DNA of 64,000 bases from Arenicola marina (Eukaryota > Annelida > Polychaeta > Arenicolidae), in NCBI GenBank assembly GCA_964019135.1, contig OZ025250.1, positions 46,779,174 through 46,843,173 of the forward strand, written 5' to 3'. The notes under the pieces were generated by a model. That model searched no databases. It saw only the letters and a list, made by a program, of their open reading frames with translations, and was not told the origin of the DNA. Positions 11,807 to 22,424 of this stretch are shown here, piece by piece. The position numbers and the translations under genes are program-made. The first letter of the stretch is position 1. Each line of letters starts with the position of its first letter.

Positions 11807-14800
11807 TTACTCGTCTTTGACGTGTTGTTTCTGTTTGAAGAAGTCCCGGTTGCTGTACCATAGCAGGGTGCCGCCCAGGTAGACACAGCGGAACATGGCT
11901 CGCTGGTAGGGGAAGGCCGACATGTAGTCAGAGATGTGGTACTCCAGCAGGAAGTAAGATATGCAGCGCACTGTCTCCAAGATGGGCACCCAGGTTCTGT
12001 GTGAGGAGTGAGAGGAGGTCAAAGGGCAAGGAAATGTAGGTCATGCTAATGCAGGCCAAAGTGAGGGGGTGCAGTTTGCATTGGGACGCACAGACGGGCT
12101 GGCTGGGGATGTTATATGCAAGGCTGACAGCTGGGTTTGCAGTAAAACCGCTTTAACCTCAGCTGTGGTGTCGCGTTCTTGTGAACGTTGTCTGTCACAC
12201 AAGACAACATCAGCTGCAAATGCAGGTGATGCAATATCTGGTGATTGTGCAGTTTCTGACCTCATCCCTATTATCGCTCAAGCTTATATAATAGGGATCT
12301 AATCTATCTTGTCTATGCGATAATAGGAATGCGGTCAGAAACTGCAAAATCACCCAATATCTATTTACTGTTCTATTTTGTCGTTTGTGTGTAAAATAAG
12401 TTGATACTTGTGAGTCGCAAGCTATTCGAGATAAACTGCAACCTGAATCATTGGAGTGGCTGGTGGTATCTAACCAATCTAAGTTAGCACGATGCTTACT
12501 TGTTTTCCTGGAGGTAGCCAATGTTGATCATGCCCAACATGAGGAAAATGCAGATACCGGCGCCAACATAAGCCGAATGCATCTGAAAGCGACATCAGGC
12601 CAAACAATAATAATATAATCTTTTTTTCATACCTTTCAGGCTATAGGCCCATGGTATTAGTTCAGTGCAAATGTGTAATAAATATGCGCTGGTACTTGAA
12701 CAAACTCACTTTCACATACTTGAAAGCAGTGTACGTATCAGCAGCGATGGACCAAATTTCAGACGAATTTTGAGAAGATAACATGGCAACATTTTTTCCG
12801 CGCGATCGATAGAAGGCAGTTCTGCTGAAAAAAGGCCCCATTTCTAATGTGGTTATGATGTCGACAGACACAGACAAAATGATGTTCAGCTTGAGTGGCC
12901 TTTATTCCTGCAGCGAGACTGCAGAATCAAGCTGAATGGGGGTGTGCTGCGCGCTGACACCGGGTACCACGTGTGGCTTACCTGAGCGATGGCGCTGAGC
13001 TTGGCGAACCAGGGGAAGAAGACGACAAGCTGGAGGCTGGGCGATAATGGGGGTGTGCTGCGCGCTGACACCGGGTACCACGTGTGGCTTACCTGAGCGA
13101 TGGCACTGAGCTTGGCGAACCAGGGGAAGAAGACGACAAGCTGGAGGCTGGGCGATAATGGGGGTGTGCTGCGCGCTGACGCCGGGTGTTACGTGTGGCT
13201 TACCTGAGCGATGGCGCTGAGCTTGGCGAACCAGGGGAAGAAGACGACAAGCTGGAGGCTGGGCGATAATGGGGGCATGCTGAGCGCTGACACTGGGTGC
13301 CACGTGTGGCTTACCTGAGCGATGGCGCTGAGCTTGGCGAACCAGGGGAAGAAGACGACAAGCTGGAGGCTGGGCGATAATCGGGGCATGCTGAGCGCTG
13401 ACACTGGGTGCCACGTGTGGCTTACCTGAGCGATGGCGCTGAGCTTGGCGAACCAGGGGAAGAAGACGACAAGCTGGAGGCTGGGCGATAATGGGGGTGT
13501 GCTGCGCGCTGACACCGGGTACCACGTGTGGCTTACCTGAGCGATGGCGCTGAGCTTGGCGAACCAGGGGAAGAAGACGACAAGCTGGAGGCCGCAGTAG
13601 TAGTTGACCCACATCGGAGCCTGCTTGTCGTAGAGGTCATCCTCCGGGAACTGACGGAACACGTAGCACACGTCACCCAATGAGATCACCGAGACAAACA
13701 CGTGGGCAGCGACAGAGTGACTAGTACTATTTATTACATAGTACCATTTACGCTTCGTCTTTTACACGTGAGACTGAGGAGTATGAACATTTCTGTCTAG
13801 AGTGTATATTGTGCAAACACACGACACCATCGGTTTTCGGCGAGTATCATAGTAATAGACACATCAGGTCTAAACGTTCTAAACTTTATTTGTTAATCTA
13901 CTGTGTTGATGGTAATAGTCATCATGTGATATTTCAGTGCCCCCCCCCAAAAAAAACAACAACAACATAACAATAACCCAAAAGAGGATAGATCGCAGTA
14001 TCCTTCAAGTATTGCTCTCTCACAAGGTGCTCCATTCTCCTTCGCCCCCTCCCCGCCGCCCCCCCCCCCCAAAGGCACGTGACACCCTCTCCCCCGTGAC
14101 GGATCCCGTAATCCATTTTCGCCACGTCTGGCACCGCCCCCCTTCCCCCCACTGCCATAAGGGCCTGTGGGTGTGACCCCCACCTACCTCGGGTATGTCC
14201 TCGTAGTACCCCAGCCTGGGTTTGCCTGGTGACCACCCAGGTCCCTTCACCACGGCCGACACCTTGTCCCCGAGGCTGTCATAACCCATCACGCTCTTGG
14301 CAATGGTCTTCAGATGGTGGAACTGCAGAAACACAGGGTGATGTCACTCAAAACAGGGTGACGTCACTCAACACAGTGTGACGTCACTCAACACAGTGTG
14401 ACGTCACTCAACAGTGTGACGTCACTCAACACAGTGTGACGTCACTCAACCCATCAGACCTTTGAGTTTGGCGTTTCCTGCCAAAGGAATCTTACAAATT
14501 TACAAATATTTACAATTTTTAATCGGACTAGCATGAAAAATGTGGTGCTGCCCCCTGTCGTCACCCATTGAAGAAAAATCCGAGATACCAATTTGTGATT
14601 TTTACGACTGGTCGGAATATGATAATAGCTGAAAATGCTTGTTCACATATTGTAGTAAAAACTCTTTAAGCAACAAGTAGATAACATACTATTTATACCC
14701 AGTTTATTAGGTTGCTATCAGGAACAGATGTCTCATCGGGAAATAAGTCACGTGATGATATGAGATAAAAGGCGTTATTTGGGCGTGAGTTCACTCACCT

Positions 14801-17800
14801 GGATGTAGACCAAATCCCATGACCTGATCGGGCTGACGAGACCGTACGAGAGCTTGACATCCGGGCGTTCACGCTCCCATGTACCTGCGTATGAAATTAC
14901 CGGATATGACGTCAGTGCATGACCACAGCGGACCCCCAGGGACGTGTCACACATTGTGTTAAAATCTATCAATTCTTCAAACTCGTTTTAGTTGTTGCTA
15001 AACAATTACAGACATTCAAAAGCCCCATATATAGGTTCATTCGTGTCTAGATGATTATCGTTCTCAATGGCAAGGTGTGCAAATACGTTACCTTTACATG
15101 TTTATAACCATCCATTACTTCACCACGATAAACCCGCCGTAGTCTTACCGAAGAGGACGTCCCAGATCATGAGGAACCCGCCGTAGTCTTACCAAAGAGG
15201 ACGTCCCAGATCATGAGGAACCCGCCGTAGTCTTACCGAAGAGGACGTCCCAGATCATGAGGAACCCGCCGTAGTCTTACCGAAGAGGACGTCCCAGATC
15301 ATGAGGAACCCGCCGTAGTCTTACCGAAGAGGACGTCCCAGATCATGAGGAACCCGCCGTAGTCTTACCGAAGAGGACGTCCCAGATCATGAGGAACCCG
15401 CCGTAATCTTACCGAAGAGGACGTCCCAGATCATGAGGAACCCGCCGTAGTCTTACCGAAGAGGACGTCCCAGATCATGAGGAACCCGCCGTAGTCTTAC
15501 AGAAGAGGACGTCCCAGATCATGAGGAACCCGCCGTAGTCTTACCGAAGAGGACGTCCCAGATCATGAGGAACCCGCCGTAGTCTTACCGAAGAGGACGT
15601 CCCAGATCATGAGGAACCCGCCGTAGTTCTTGTCGATGCAGTAACGGTTTCTGCCGTGGTGGACGCGGTGCAGACTGGGAGTGTTGAAGATGTACTCCAG
15701 GGGGCCGAGGCAAGGAATGGTCTGCAAGGAACACAGCCAACCACTTCACCCCTCCAGCACTCGCCACTCAAGTTTAGACAAGCCAGATGTCATCATATGA
15801 ACAGAGGAGCATCGTAACAGTTTGCCAAACAATCTACTCTGTTTCGGAGCCTCTACGATGCGGATGGCTCGCTAGGTGTTAGTGCCACCCCTTATATCAC
15901 GCCTACGTCACCCTGTTTATCTCAACATTTTATGTTTCATAAATCGTTGTAGAACATTGGGACACGTGACCTCTCGATGTATCGTGTCGTCCATTTTTGA
16001 AAGCTGGCAAAAAAAGGGGAAATAATACTTTGGGCTTAATCCCAAACATCTTGCAAACTTTAATTGTAGATAATAGAGTCAAGATACGATGAATGACGCT
16101 GATAGAGTTGCTGGTGATGTTAGGAGCATTGGCGAGATTAACATGTGGAGTAGCGGGCAAGGAGGTCGTGACTCCCAGCGACCACCCACTCACCGCGGTG
16201 TGGATCCAGATCTGGTAGACGTAGCCCAGCTGGTAGTGGGCGTAGAAGATGGAGGGCGGGATGACAAGGGCCCCGGGAAGGTAGAACAGCTGTCGAGAAA
16301 CAATGCGTGATCAAGAATATACACAGAGAGAGCCCTCTCCGGCAGTGGGAGCCACTCTATAGCAAGGCAACAGGCTGTGAGTATCACTATAATAGGGAAT
16401 ATAGCAAAATAATATAATCCGCATGTACAATGGGTGTGACATAATATCATGACGACGGAACCCAGGACATCCTCCACGCAAACACTTAACAGCTATAATA
16501 TATACCATCCGGGTACTAGTTATATTATTGAGTCATTGAAATGGACGTTTCTCTTACCAACGCCATCTGCCGGTTGAAGAATGCGACGCGTATGGCGGTG
16601 AAGAGACTGAATTCCTCCGGCGAGTGGTGGACTTGGTGGAAGGCCCAGATAAAGTTAATTTCTGCAAGGAAGGACGGAAGGATGAATTGGTGTTTTTCGC
16701 CACCTTTGTGCACACAATGGGATAAAGACGAAAGTGCAGCAAACCGCAACTTCAGATGCCGAAACGGTAGAAAGGCTACGGCTCCAGACTATCGCTGGCT
16801 TGATACGATACGGCATAAGGGAGATCATTTAACACGCACGATCATTTCAATCGAAGCGCTCGTTACAGACGACAAGACGCCGTACCCGGGGAAAGGAAGC
16901 GGACCTCACACAGTCACTCATTGTGGTGAAATTATCAAACAAAGGATGTCACCAAAAAGCCGTTATTTAATGTCCAAGGCGGATGGCTGGGCCTGCCTTG
17001 AGACGGACGGGTGGCGTCATACCGTGGGCGGCCCGGTGCCAGCAGTACTGGCCAAAGTCGGCCAGGATGAGGCCGATCCACCAGGTGAGACGGGAGTCCC
17101 AGGGAAGGTTGATGATGCGGTAGTTCTCCCAGAGATACTCGTACAACTTCAGCTCCACGTTACCCACGACACCCCTGTAACACGGAGAGACCACATCACG
17201 TCACACGGAGGCTATACTGTATAACAGCCCAGCGACACAGAGGCTTTGCTGCATAACACAGCCCTGTGACACAGGCTATACTGTATAACACCCCTGTAAC
17301 ACGGAGAGACCACATCACGTCACACGGAGGCTATACTGTATAACAGCCTTGTGACACAGAGGCTTTGCTGCATAACACAGCCCTGTGACACAGGCTATAC
17401 TGTATAACACCCCTGTAACACGGAGAGACCACATCACGTCACACGGAGGCTATACTGTATAACAGCCCAGCGACACAGAGGCTTTGCTGCATAACACAGC
17501 CCTGTGACACAGGCTATACTGTATAACACCCCTGTAACACGGAGAGACCACATCACGTTACACGGAGGCTATAACACCCCTGTAACACGGAGAGAAGACC
17601 ACATCACGTTACACGGAGGCTATAACACCCCTGTAACACGGAGAGAAGACCACATCACGTCACACGGAGGCTATAACAAGCCCTGTAACACGGAGAGAAA
17701 ACCACATCACGGAACACGGAGGCTATACTGTATAACAGCCTTGTGACACAGATGCTTTACTGTATAGCAACACAGCCCTGTGACACAGGCTATACTGTAT

Positions 17801-19809
17801 AACAGCCCTGTGACACAGAGTTTACTGTATAACAACACAGCCCTGTGGCACAGAGGCTTTCTGCATACCTTTGGCGTAGCGCACATGGGGTAATTTTAAT
17901 CCTTGGTACACGGGGGGATACCTTTGACGCTGCATACACTGGGGTACAGTATCGTGCAGGGGGTATCGTAATCTATTGTACAGGGGGGTAGCGTTAATCT
18001 ATAGTACAGGGGGTACCTTTAATCTGTAGCACAGGGGGGTACCTTAATCTGTAGCACAGGGGGGTACCTTTAATCTGTAGTACAGGGGGGTACCTTTAAT
18101 CTGTAGCACAGGGGGTAGCTTTAATCTGTAGTACAGGGGGTACCTTAATCTGCAGCACAGGGGGTATCTTTAATCTATAGTACAGGGGGGTACCTTTAAT
18201 CTGTAGCACAGGGGGTAGCTTTAATCTGTAGCACAGGGGGTAGCTTTAATCTGTAGTACAGGGGGTACCTTAATCTGCAGCACAGGGGGTATCTTTAATC
18301 TGTAGCACAGGGGGTAGCTTTAATCTGTAGTACAGGGGGTACCTTAATCTGCAGCACAGGGGGTATCTTTAATCTATAGTACAGGGGGGTACCTTTAATC
18401 TGTAGCACAGGGGGGTACCTTTAATCTGCAGCACAGGGGGTATCTTTAATCTCTAGCACAGGGGGGTACCTTTAATCTGTAGCACAGGGGGTATCTTTAA
18501 TCTCTAGTACAGGGGGGTACCTTTGATCTGTAGCACAAGGGGTATCTTTAATCTCTAGTACAGGGGGGTACCTTTAATCTGTAGTACAGGGGGGTACCTT
18601 TAATCTGCAGCACAGGGGGTATCTTTAATCTATAGTACAGGGGGGTACCTTTGATCTGTAGCACAAGGGGTATCTTTAATCTCTAGTACAGGGGGGTACC
18701 TTTAATCTGTAGCACAGGGGGGTACCTTTAATCTGCAGCACAGGGGGTACCTTTAATCTGTAGTACAGGGGGTACCTTAATCTGCAGCACAGGGGGTATC
18801 TTTAATCTCTAGTACAGGGGGGTACCTTTAATCTGTAGCACAGGGGGGTACCTTAATCTGTAGCACAGGGGGTACCTTTGATCTGTAGCGCAATGTTGGA
18901 CGGTAGGTACTCACACTGGGATGAAGAGGAGACAGAAGGTGGCGATGGAGGTGACCGTGTCGTTCCAGCGAGGCAACTTGCGGGCCATGATGAGCAGGAC
19001 GGCGAACTCAATGACCATGTACAGCGGCAGGAACATGATGACCTGGGGTCACAAACAACAACCGTCAGCATGGCAACGGTAAACAACAACCGTCAGCATG
19101 GCAACGGTAAACAACAACCGTCAGCATGGCAACGGTAAACAACAACCGTCAGCATGGCAGCGGTAAACATTTACATTTGGCCATGACAACGGTAACCCAC
19201 ACAGCTAAAACAACGCCATAACAACGGCAAGAGGTCAACCTGACCTTAGTACATGTCACAGGGAAACAACTCGCCAAGTTAATAGCGGCAATCAATACAA
19301 TTTTATACTTTAGGTCGTCCATTTCAATTCAAGGCGGCCAACAGCAATATTGTTTGACCAACCGCGTGACTTAAAAATGATAACAGAATACGTCCTTTTC
19401 GGTAACAAAGTTATCTTCACATGGTTAATCATATAATTAACATCCCATTGAGGTAGTCACAGTTTGCTTCGATTAGAGCCACTGAATTTACTTTCCTTCC
19501 ACCGAAAGCAATATTTCAGCCGCCAGAGCCCTTGGTAACGTCTGTTATGCCTATCACACTGAGAGCCATGTGACAGTGTTACCTCCCCCCGGGGTGGCGG
19601 TACTTTTGGAGAGAGGAGTCACTGACCTGCATCATGAAGCTGGGCACCTGGTCAACCTTCTCGAAAGTGGTTTCCGAGGGCGTGAAGAGGTAGAACATGA
19701 GTCGGACAGAGTGCCATATCTGCTGGCCGCGGGTCATGTCGAAGATACCCCCCATGGGGTCAGGGATAGTCGTGTTGTTGGCCGCCATGGCAACGGCGGA
19801 CATCGCCAT
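11807..19809 (-). CDS. AGMO: alkylglycerol monooxygenase (AGMO/TMEM195), 11 exons, complete
   Basis: Exons, high to low: 19627-19809, 18915-19042, 17023-17174, 16558-16661, 16194-16289, 15589-15721, 14799-14884, 14188-14322, 13537-13650, 12500-12582, 11807-11996. Every junction is GT..AG and phases agree throughout, giving 467 aa (human AGMO is 445). AGMO is an ER membrane, tetrahydrobiopterin-dependent diiron enzyme that cleaves the ether bond of alkylglycerols. The fatty-acid-hydroxylase histidine boxes are intact: HRAAH (150-154), HQVHH (163-167) and HRVHH (239-243). Family landmarks WENY (119-122), NLPWDS and GPGWSPGKPRLG (321-332) are present, with several hydrophobic segments. The start ATG (CACCATGG) has a good Kozak context and begins where family similarity begins. 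The frame stays open upstream to 20106, so a longer N-terminus is possible. The exon 9 acceptor is the least certain boundary. Introns are unusually rich in boundary-anchored minisatellites. Confidence 0.93.
12240..12354. other. long imperfect hairpin in AGMO intron 10
   Basis: A 38-nt arm at 12240-12277 pairs with 12317-12354 with three mismatches, leaving a 39-nt loop. The arms start GGTGATT and end ATTATCGC. It could be a small MITE or a microRNA-like precursor. No target duplication was established. Confidence 0.6.
12905..13590 (-). repeat. 111-bp array copying the end of AGMO exon 9 and its splice donor
   Basis: Six copies counting the original. The donor-side motif GGCTTACCTGAG recurs at 111-bp steps (12976, 13087, 13198, 13309, 13420, 13531). 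On the coding strand each copy carries the last 18 codons of exon 9 (LQLVVFFPWFAKLSAIAQ), the GTAAGC donor and about 57 bp of intron. Since 111 is 37 codons, the coding frame stays open through several units until an intron TAA near 13189. Copies lack the upstream part of exon 9 but keep a CTCCAG acceptor-like site before CTTGTC. Confidence 0.95.
13651..14187 (-). other. AGMO intron 8
   Basis: Intron between exons 8 and 9. It has poly-C and AAC-rich low-complexity stretches near 13937-13980 and 14040-14160. Open frames here are compositional and read off the exon strand. Confidence 0.7.
14339..14447. repeat. 20-bp array of CRE palindromes beside AGMO exon 8
   Basis: Six units of about 20 bp, each with TGACGTCACTCA (the first reads TGATGTCA). 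Perfect TGACGTCA palindromes are at 14359, 14379, 14399, 14417 and 14437. TGACGTCA is the classic CREB/ATF site. The array ends at the exon 8 acceptor, within about 20 bp of the exon. Confidence 0.9.
15131..15632 (-). repeat. 44-bp array copying the end of AGMO exon 6 and its splice donor
   Basis: A 44-bp unit recurs from about 15137 to the exon at 44-bp steps. On the coding strand each unit reads from GTAAGACTACGGCGGG to GGACGTCCTCTTCG, that is the last part of exon 6 followed by its own 5' splice site. There are 11 extra copies beyond the exon. The exon and intron ends share CGCCGTAGT, a likely microhomology that started the duplication. The unit is not a multiple of three, so use of a downstream donor would shift the frame and reach a stop. 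Confidence 0.95.
17169..17870 (-). repeat. 119-bp and shorter repeats copying the AGMO exon 3 acceptor
   Basis: ACACCCCTGTAACACGG recurs at 17169, 17288, 17407 and 17526 (119-bp steps), then in shorter units. On the coding strand each copy carries TCTCCGTGTTACAG|GGGTG, the acceptor used by exon 3, so several equivalent acceptors lie upstream of the exon. Inner pieces (CTGTATAACA, CAGCCCTGTGACACAGG) are shared between unit types. Confidence 0.92.
17880..18895. repeat. 26-bp minisatellite in AGMO intron 2
   Basis: About 38 copies of TTTAATCTGTAGCACAGGGG followed by GGTACC, with TAGTAC/TAGCAC and GGTAGC/GGTATC variants. It runs to within about 20 bp of the exon 2 donor. Read with the gene, units carry TGTGCTACAG, an acceptor-like string. 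Confidence 0.94.
19050..19165. repeat. 28-bp minisatellite beside AGMO exon 2 acceptor
   Basis: Four copies of a unit with ACAACCGTCAGCATGGCAAC then GGTAAACA. The array starts within about 10 bp of the exon 2 acceptor. Confidence 0.9.
19166..19626 (-). other. AGMO intron 1, remainder
   Basis: Non-repetitive intron sequence ending at the exon 1 donor CAG|GTCAGT (19626). Nothing else is recognised. Confidence 0.7.
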
Positions 19810-19827
19810 GGTGATGCTGGGTCTCCT

Positions 19828-20000
19828 GTGGGTGGCTCCTGCGGGGGTAGGGAGGGGTTCTCGTGCTCTGACCGCCCTCTTGTCCCTCTGTTGCTGGGGT
19901 TGCTGTGGGTGGCTCCTGGGGGGGGGTAGGGAGGGGTTCTCGTGCTCTGGCCGCCCTCTTGTCTCTCTGTTGGTGGGGATGCTGTGTCGGTGGCGACTCA
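19828..20000 (-). repeat. 77-bp duplication in the AGMO leader
   Basis: About 2.2 copies; GGTGGCTCCT recurs at 19831 and 19908. It lies directly upstream of the chosen AGMO start and is open in the AGMO frame, where it would read as Arg/Pro-rich sequence. It is treated here as 5' UTR. Confidence 0.85.
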
Positions 20001-21394
20001 CGGTCCTTATATTCCCGTCCTCCATGTATTGCGCAATACACCACACGCATGAGGCGAAGAAAACAGAAGAGCTGATACAATGAATAAATATAAAGGAATT
20101 GATCATGCAGGGTCAAAATAGAGGACGCAACATAACCGGAGGGTTTGGCATAACACGATGTCGAATCTGCGCCATGTCTATATCAGTCAGAAATGGGTGT
20201 AATGGTGGGTGTGTGTGTGTGTGTGGGGGGGGGGGGGGGTAGACGTTTTTTCGAACCTAAAGTACAACTCTCCTCCCCGCCCCCCCCCACCCCACACACA
20301 CACACTCTCCCACCGCTCCTGATTGGGATTATGCTTGGGGGGATACGGGGAGGGGATGGGTGAGGGCGATGGGGGGGGGGGGGGGGGCGGGGGGAGGTAT
20401 GGGTAGTGGTAAGGCCTTACATTAATATTAATTATAGAAGGAGTGCGGGGGGCGGGGTGCGAGGGGGGCGGGTATTCTGTGTTTCTTGTCCCGGGGATCT
20501 GATGACGGCAGGTAATGCTGTCGGTGCACCGCTGCCTGGTGGAATGTCCCGATCGGCCTACCATTCGCGGCGCACGATGGATTAGGAACATTGTTCAAAC
20601 TTGACCAACGAGTTTGAACGAGTACTTAAGGACGCTTGGACCAGTATGCGGTTACAGTCGAGATCGAGTTGGAAGAAGCGCTCAATGAACACCAACATTA
20701 GGTGGGTGTGCAAACTGACCAATGACTCGTATTCATTATTCCTTTTGTTGCAGATTTATATACGCTTTTAATGAGTCTATGACTCGCATTAAAGGTGCCG
20801 AGGGCCTGCCACAGCTGGAAGCGCTGTCCGGAGTTACACCTTATCCTGAACCTGAGAGCCGAAAGCCGCCAAATACGGCGAAGCGTGTTGTCAGAAGAAA
20901 CAAAGATCACACTTAGCCTGAATTCATCGGCCCGACAATCGACCTTGCCCCCCACCCGCCCCTCCCACGCCTAATCGCGCCATATCGACTTCCTCGACCC
21001 GCTTCTGATATCAACAATTTACAGCGATTGCGAAAACGGGGCCCTGGTTAAGAAATGAACTCATGTTTATTTTGGGTACATACATGCGATAGCCTTGTGG
21101 ATTACCAAGAAAACGAGACTCGTGTAAACAGTAGATAACTCTTATCCCGTTATAGCTCATCCCGGTCATTGCGAAGTGCCCGACCACTCCCCCCCCCCCC
21201 TCCCCCTCCCTCATCTGTTCCAGGGATATCGTCGCTGTTTTATCTATCGGGCGTTTTAAGAACAAATTCAACGAAACCAATCTAACTGAAGCGATCTCTG
21301 CCTCCCGCGCCCATCGAGGCGGATTTGTTTTATCTCCCGTCATGTTTTGCGTGAGTTTCCTCGGAAAGCAATCGCCGTGGCTCCTTGCGTCTTC
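20001..21394. other. AGMO upstream region, low complexity in part
   Basis: It contains a GTGAGT donor-like site near 20000 on the minus strand, which might end an upstream AGMO exon. There is a GT run and long G/C homopolymer tracts at 20210-20460, and a C-run near 21190. Open frames here are proline- or glycine-rich by composition. No gene is supported. Confidence 0.45.
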
Positions 21395-21574
21395 GTCACG
21401 TGACGCGGAATCCTGCTCTGTGATTGGCTGCCGTGATGGAGGCTGAGATGACGTTGTGGTACAGCGCACTGTGAGAGGCTTTGCGATGGATAGCGGGACC
21501 CCAGGTCTGGGGAGGAGAGAGGAGGGAGGGGGGTGTAGACGACCCCGGGCTGTGTGAGACGCCAGGCCGACAAG
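21395..21574 (+). promoter_or_regulatory. promoter-like stretch and possible first noncoding exon
   Basis: GTCACGTGAC (an E-box palindrome) at 21395-21404 and ATTGG (an inverted CCAAT box) at 21423-21427 precede a GC-rich stretch. That stretch ends in the strong donor ACAAG|GTGAGT (GT at 21575). The donor is also kept in the inverted copy near 41625. The only ATG in between (21486) opens a short frame that stops before the donor. It might be the first exon of the unrecognised gene whose last exon is at 24184. Inference only. Confidence 0.3.
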
Positions 21575-22424
21575 GTGAGTGCTATACACACTTGGCTCAT
21601 ACAACATCATGTCCTGAGAAACTTTTAAAATGTTGATTGATACCGATATAGATCTGTTACCTATCAGCTCTGAGTGTGATGTCACACATATAAGGTATGT
21701 AATAAATAAGAGGGAAAGTTGTTAAGCAACCTTTTGCAGGCACTTCCATGCGCACTAAAGCATCTATATCCTGACTTAGCATTCACAAAGCCAGACAATG
21801 TGTCCACGAAGTTTTACCCAAATACTCTAAAATTGTAAACTGCTTATATCGCCATGTTAAGACGTTGGTTTTTAAGAATAAACTCTCCACTCGGCAATAT
21901 TCAATGACGGCTGAACGTGGTAGTGGGGCGAGGTACCAAAACTAACTTAAAGCGTATTTAATAACATCGGGCATGAATGTTTTGTAAAATTTATATATAT
22001 ATAAGCTTTATTTATGTCAAGGGGTTTACAACATGGCATCAGATTTCGTTCGCCTTCGGAAGGAGATAGACGGCAAATGAAATCGTTGTTTAAGTTTAGT
22101 TATGGAGCTAGTGTTGTTAATGTTTAAGCATTCCAGGCCGTCTCCAAGATCTGATCCATGATAATCGTCGTTATAAAATTTAAATGCTGGCAAGATTGAT
22201 GGTCAGAAGTCTTCACGGTTTGCACAGTTGCAGCCATCACAAGCACCTACTCGATTTGTGAATGTATGTCATGTCTAAAATAGTGCAATAAACTAGCGCA
22301 CAATATCTGTACGTCACGCCGGGAAATGCGGCTGGGCGTCAAAACAGTCATGAGTGGCGTCTGCACACGGATGTTATATTATGCGTAACAGCGTGTCTCT
22401 CGCGAAGACGGCATCCACCTTGGG

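Noticed and set aside
12902-13612. 236-aa minus-strand frame with PPACRLLPLVRQAQ repeats
   Set aside because: Off-frame reading of the 111-bp exon 9 array; the true exon frame is the one with LQLVVFFPWFAKLSAIAQ.
21011-21685. 224-aa minus-strand frame
   Set aside because: It crosses the promoter-like stretch and poly-C tracts. Part of it recurs at 41522 only because the DNA is inverted-repeat sequence; no protein features.
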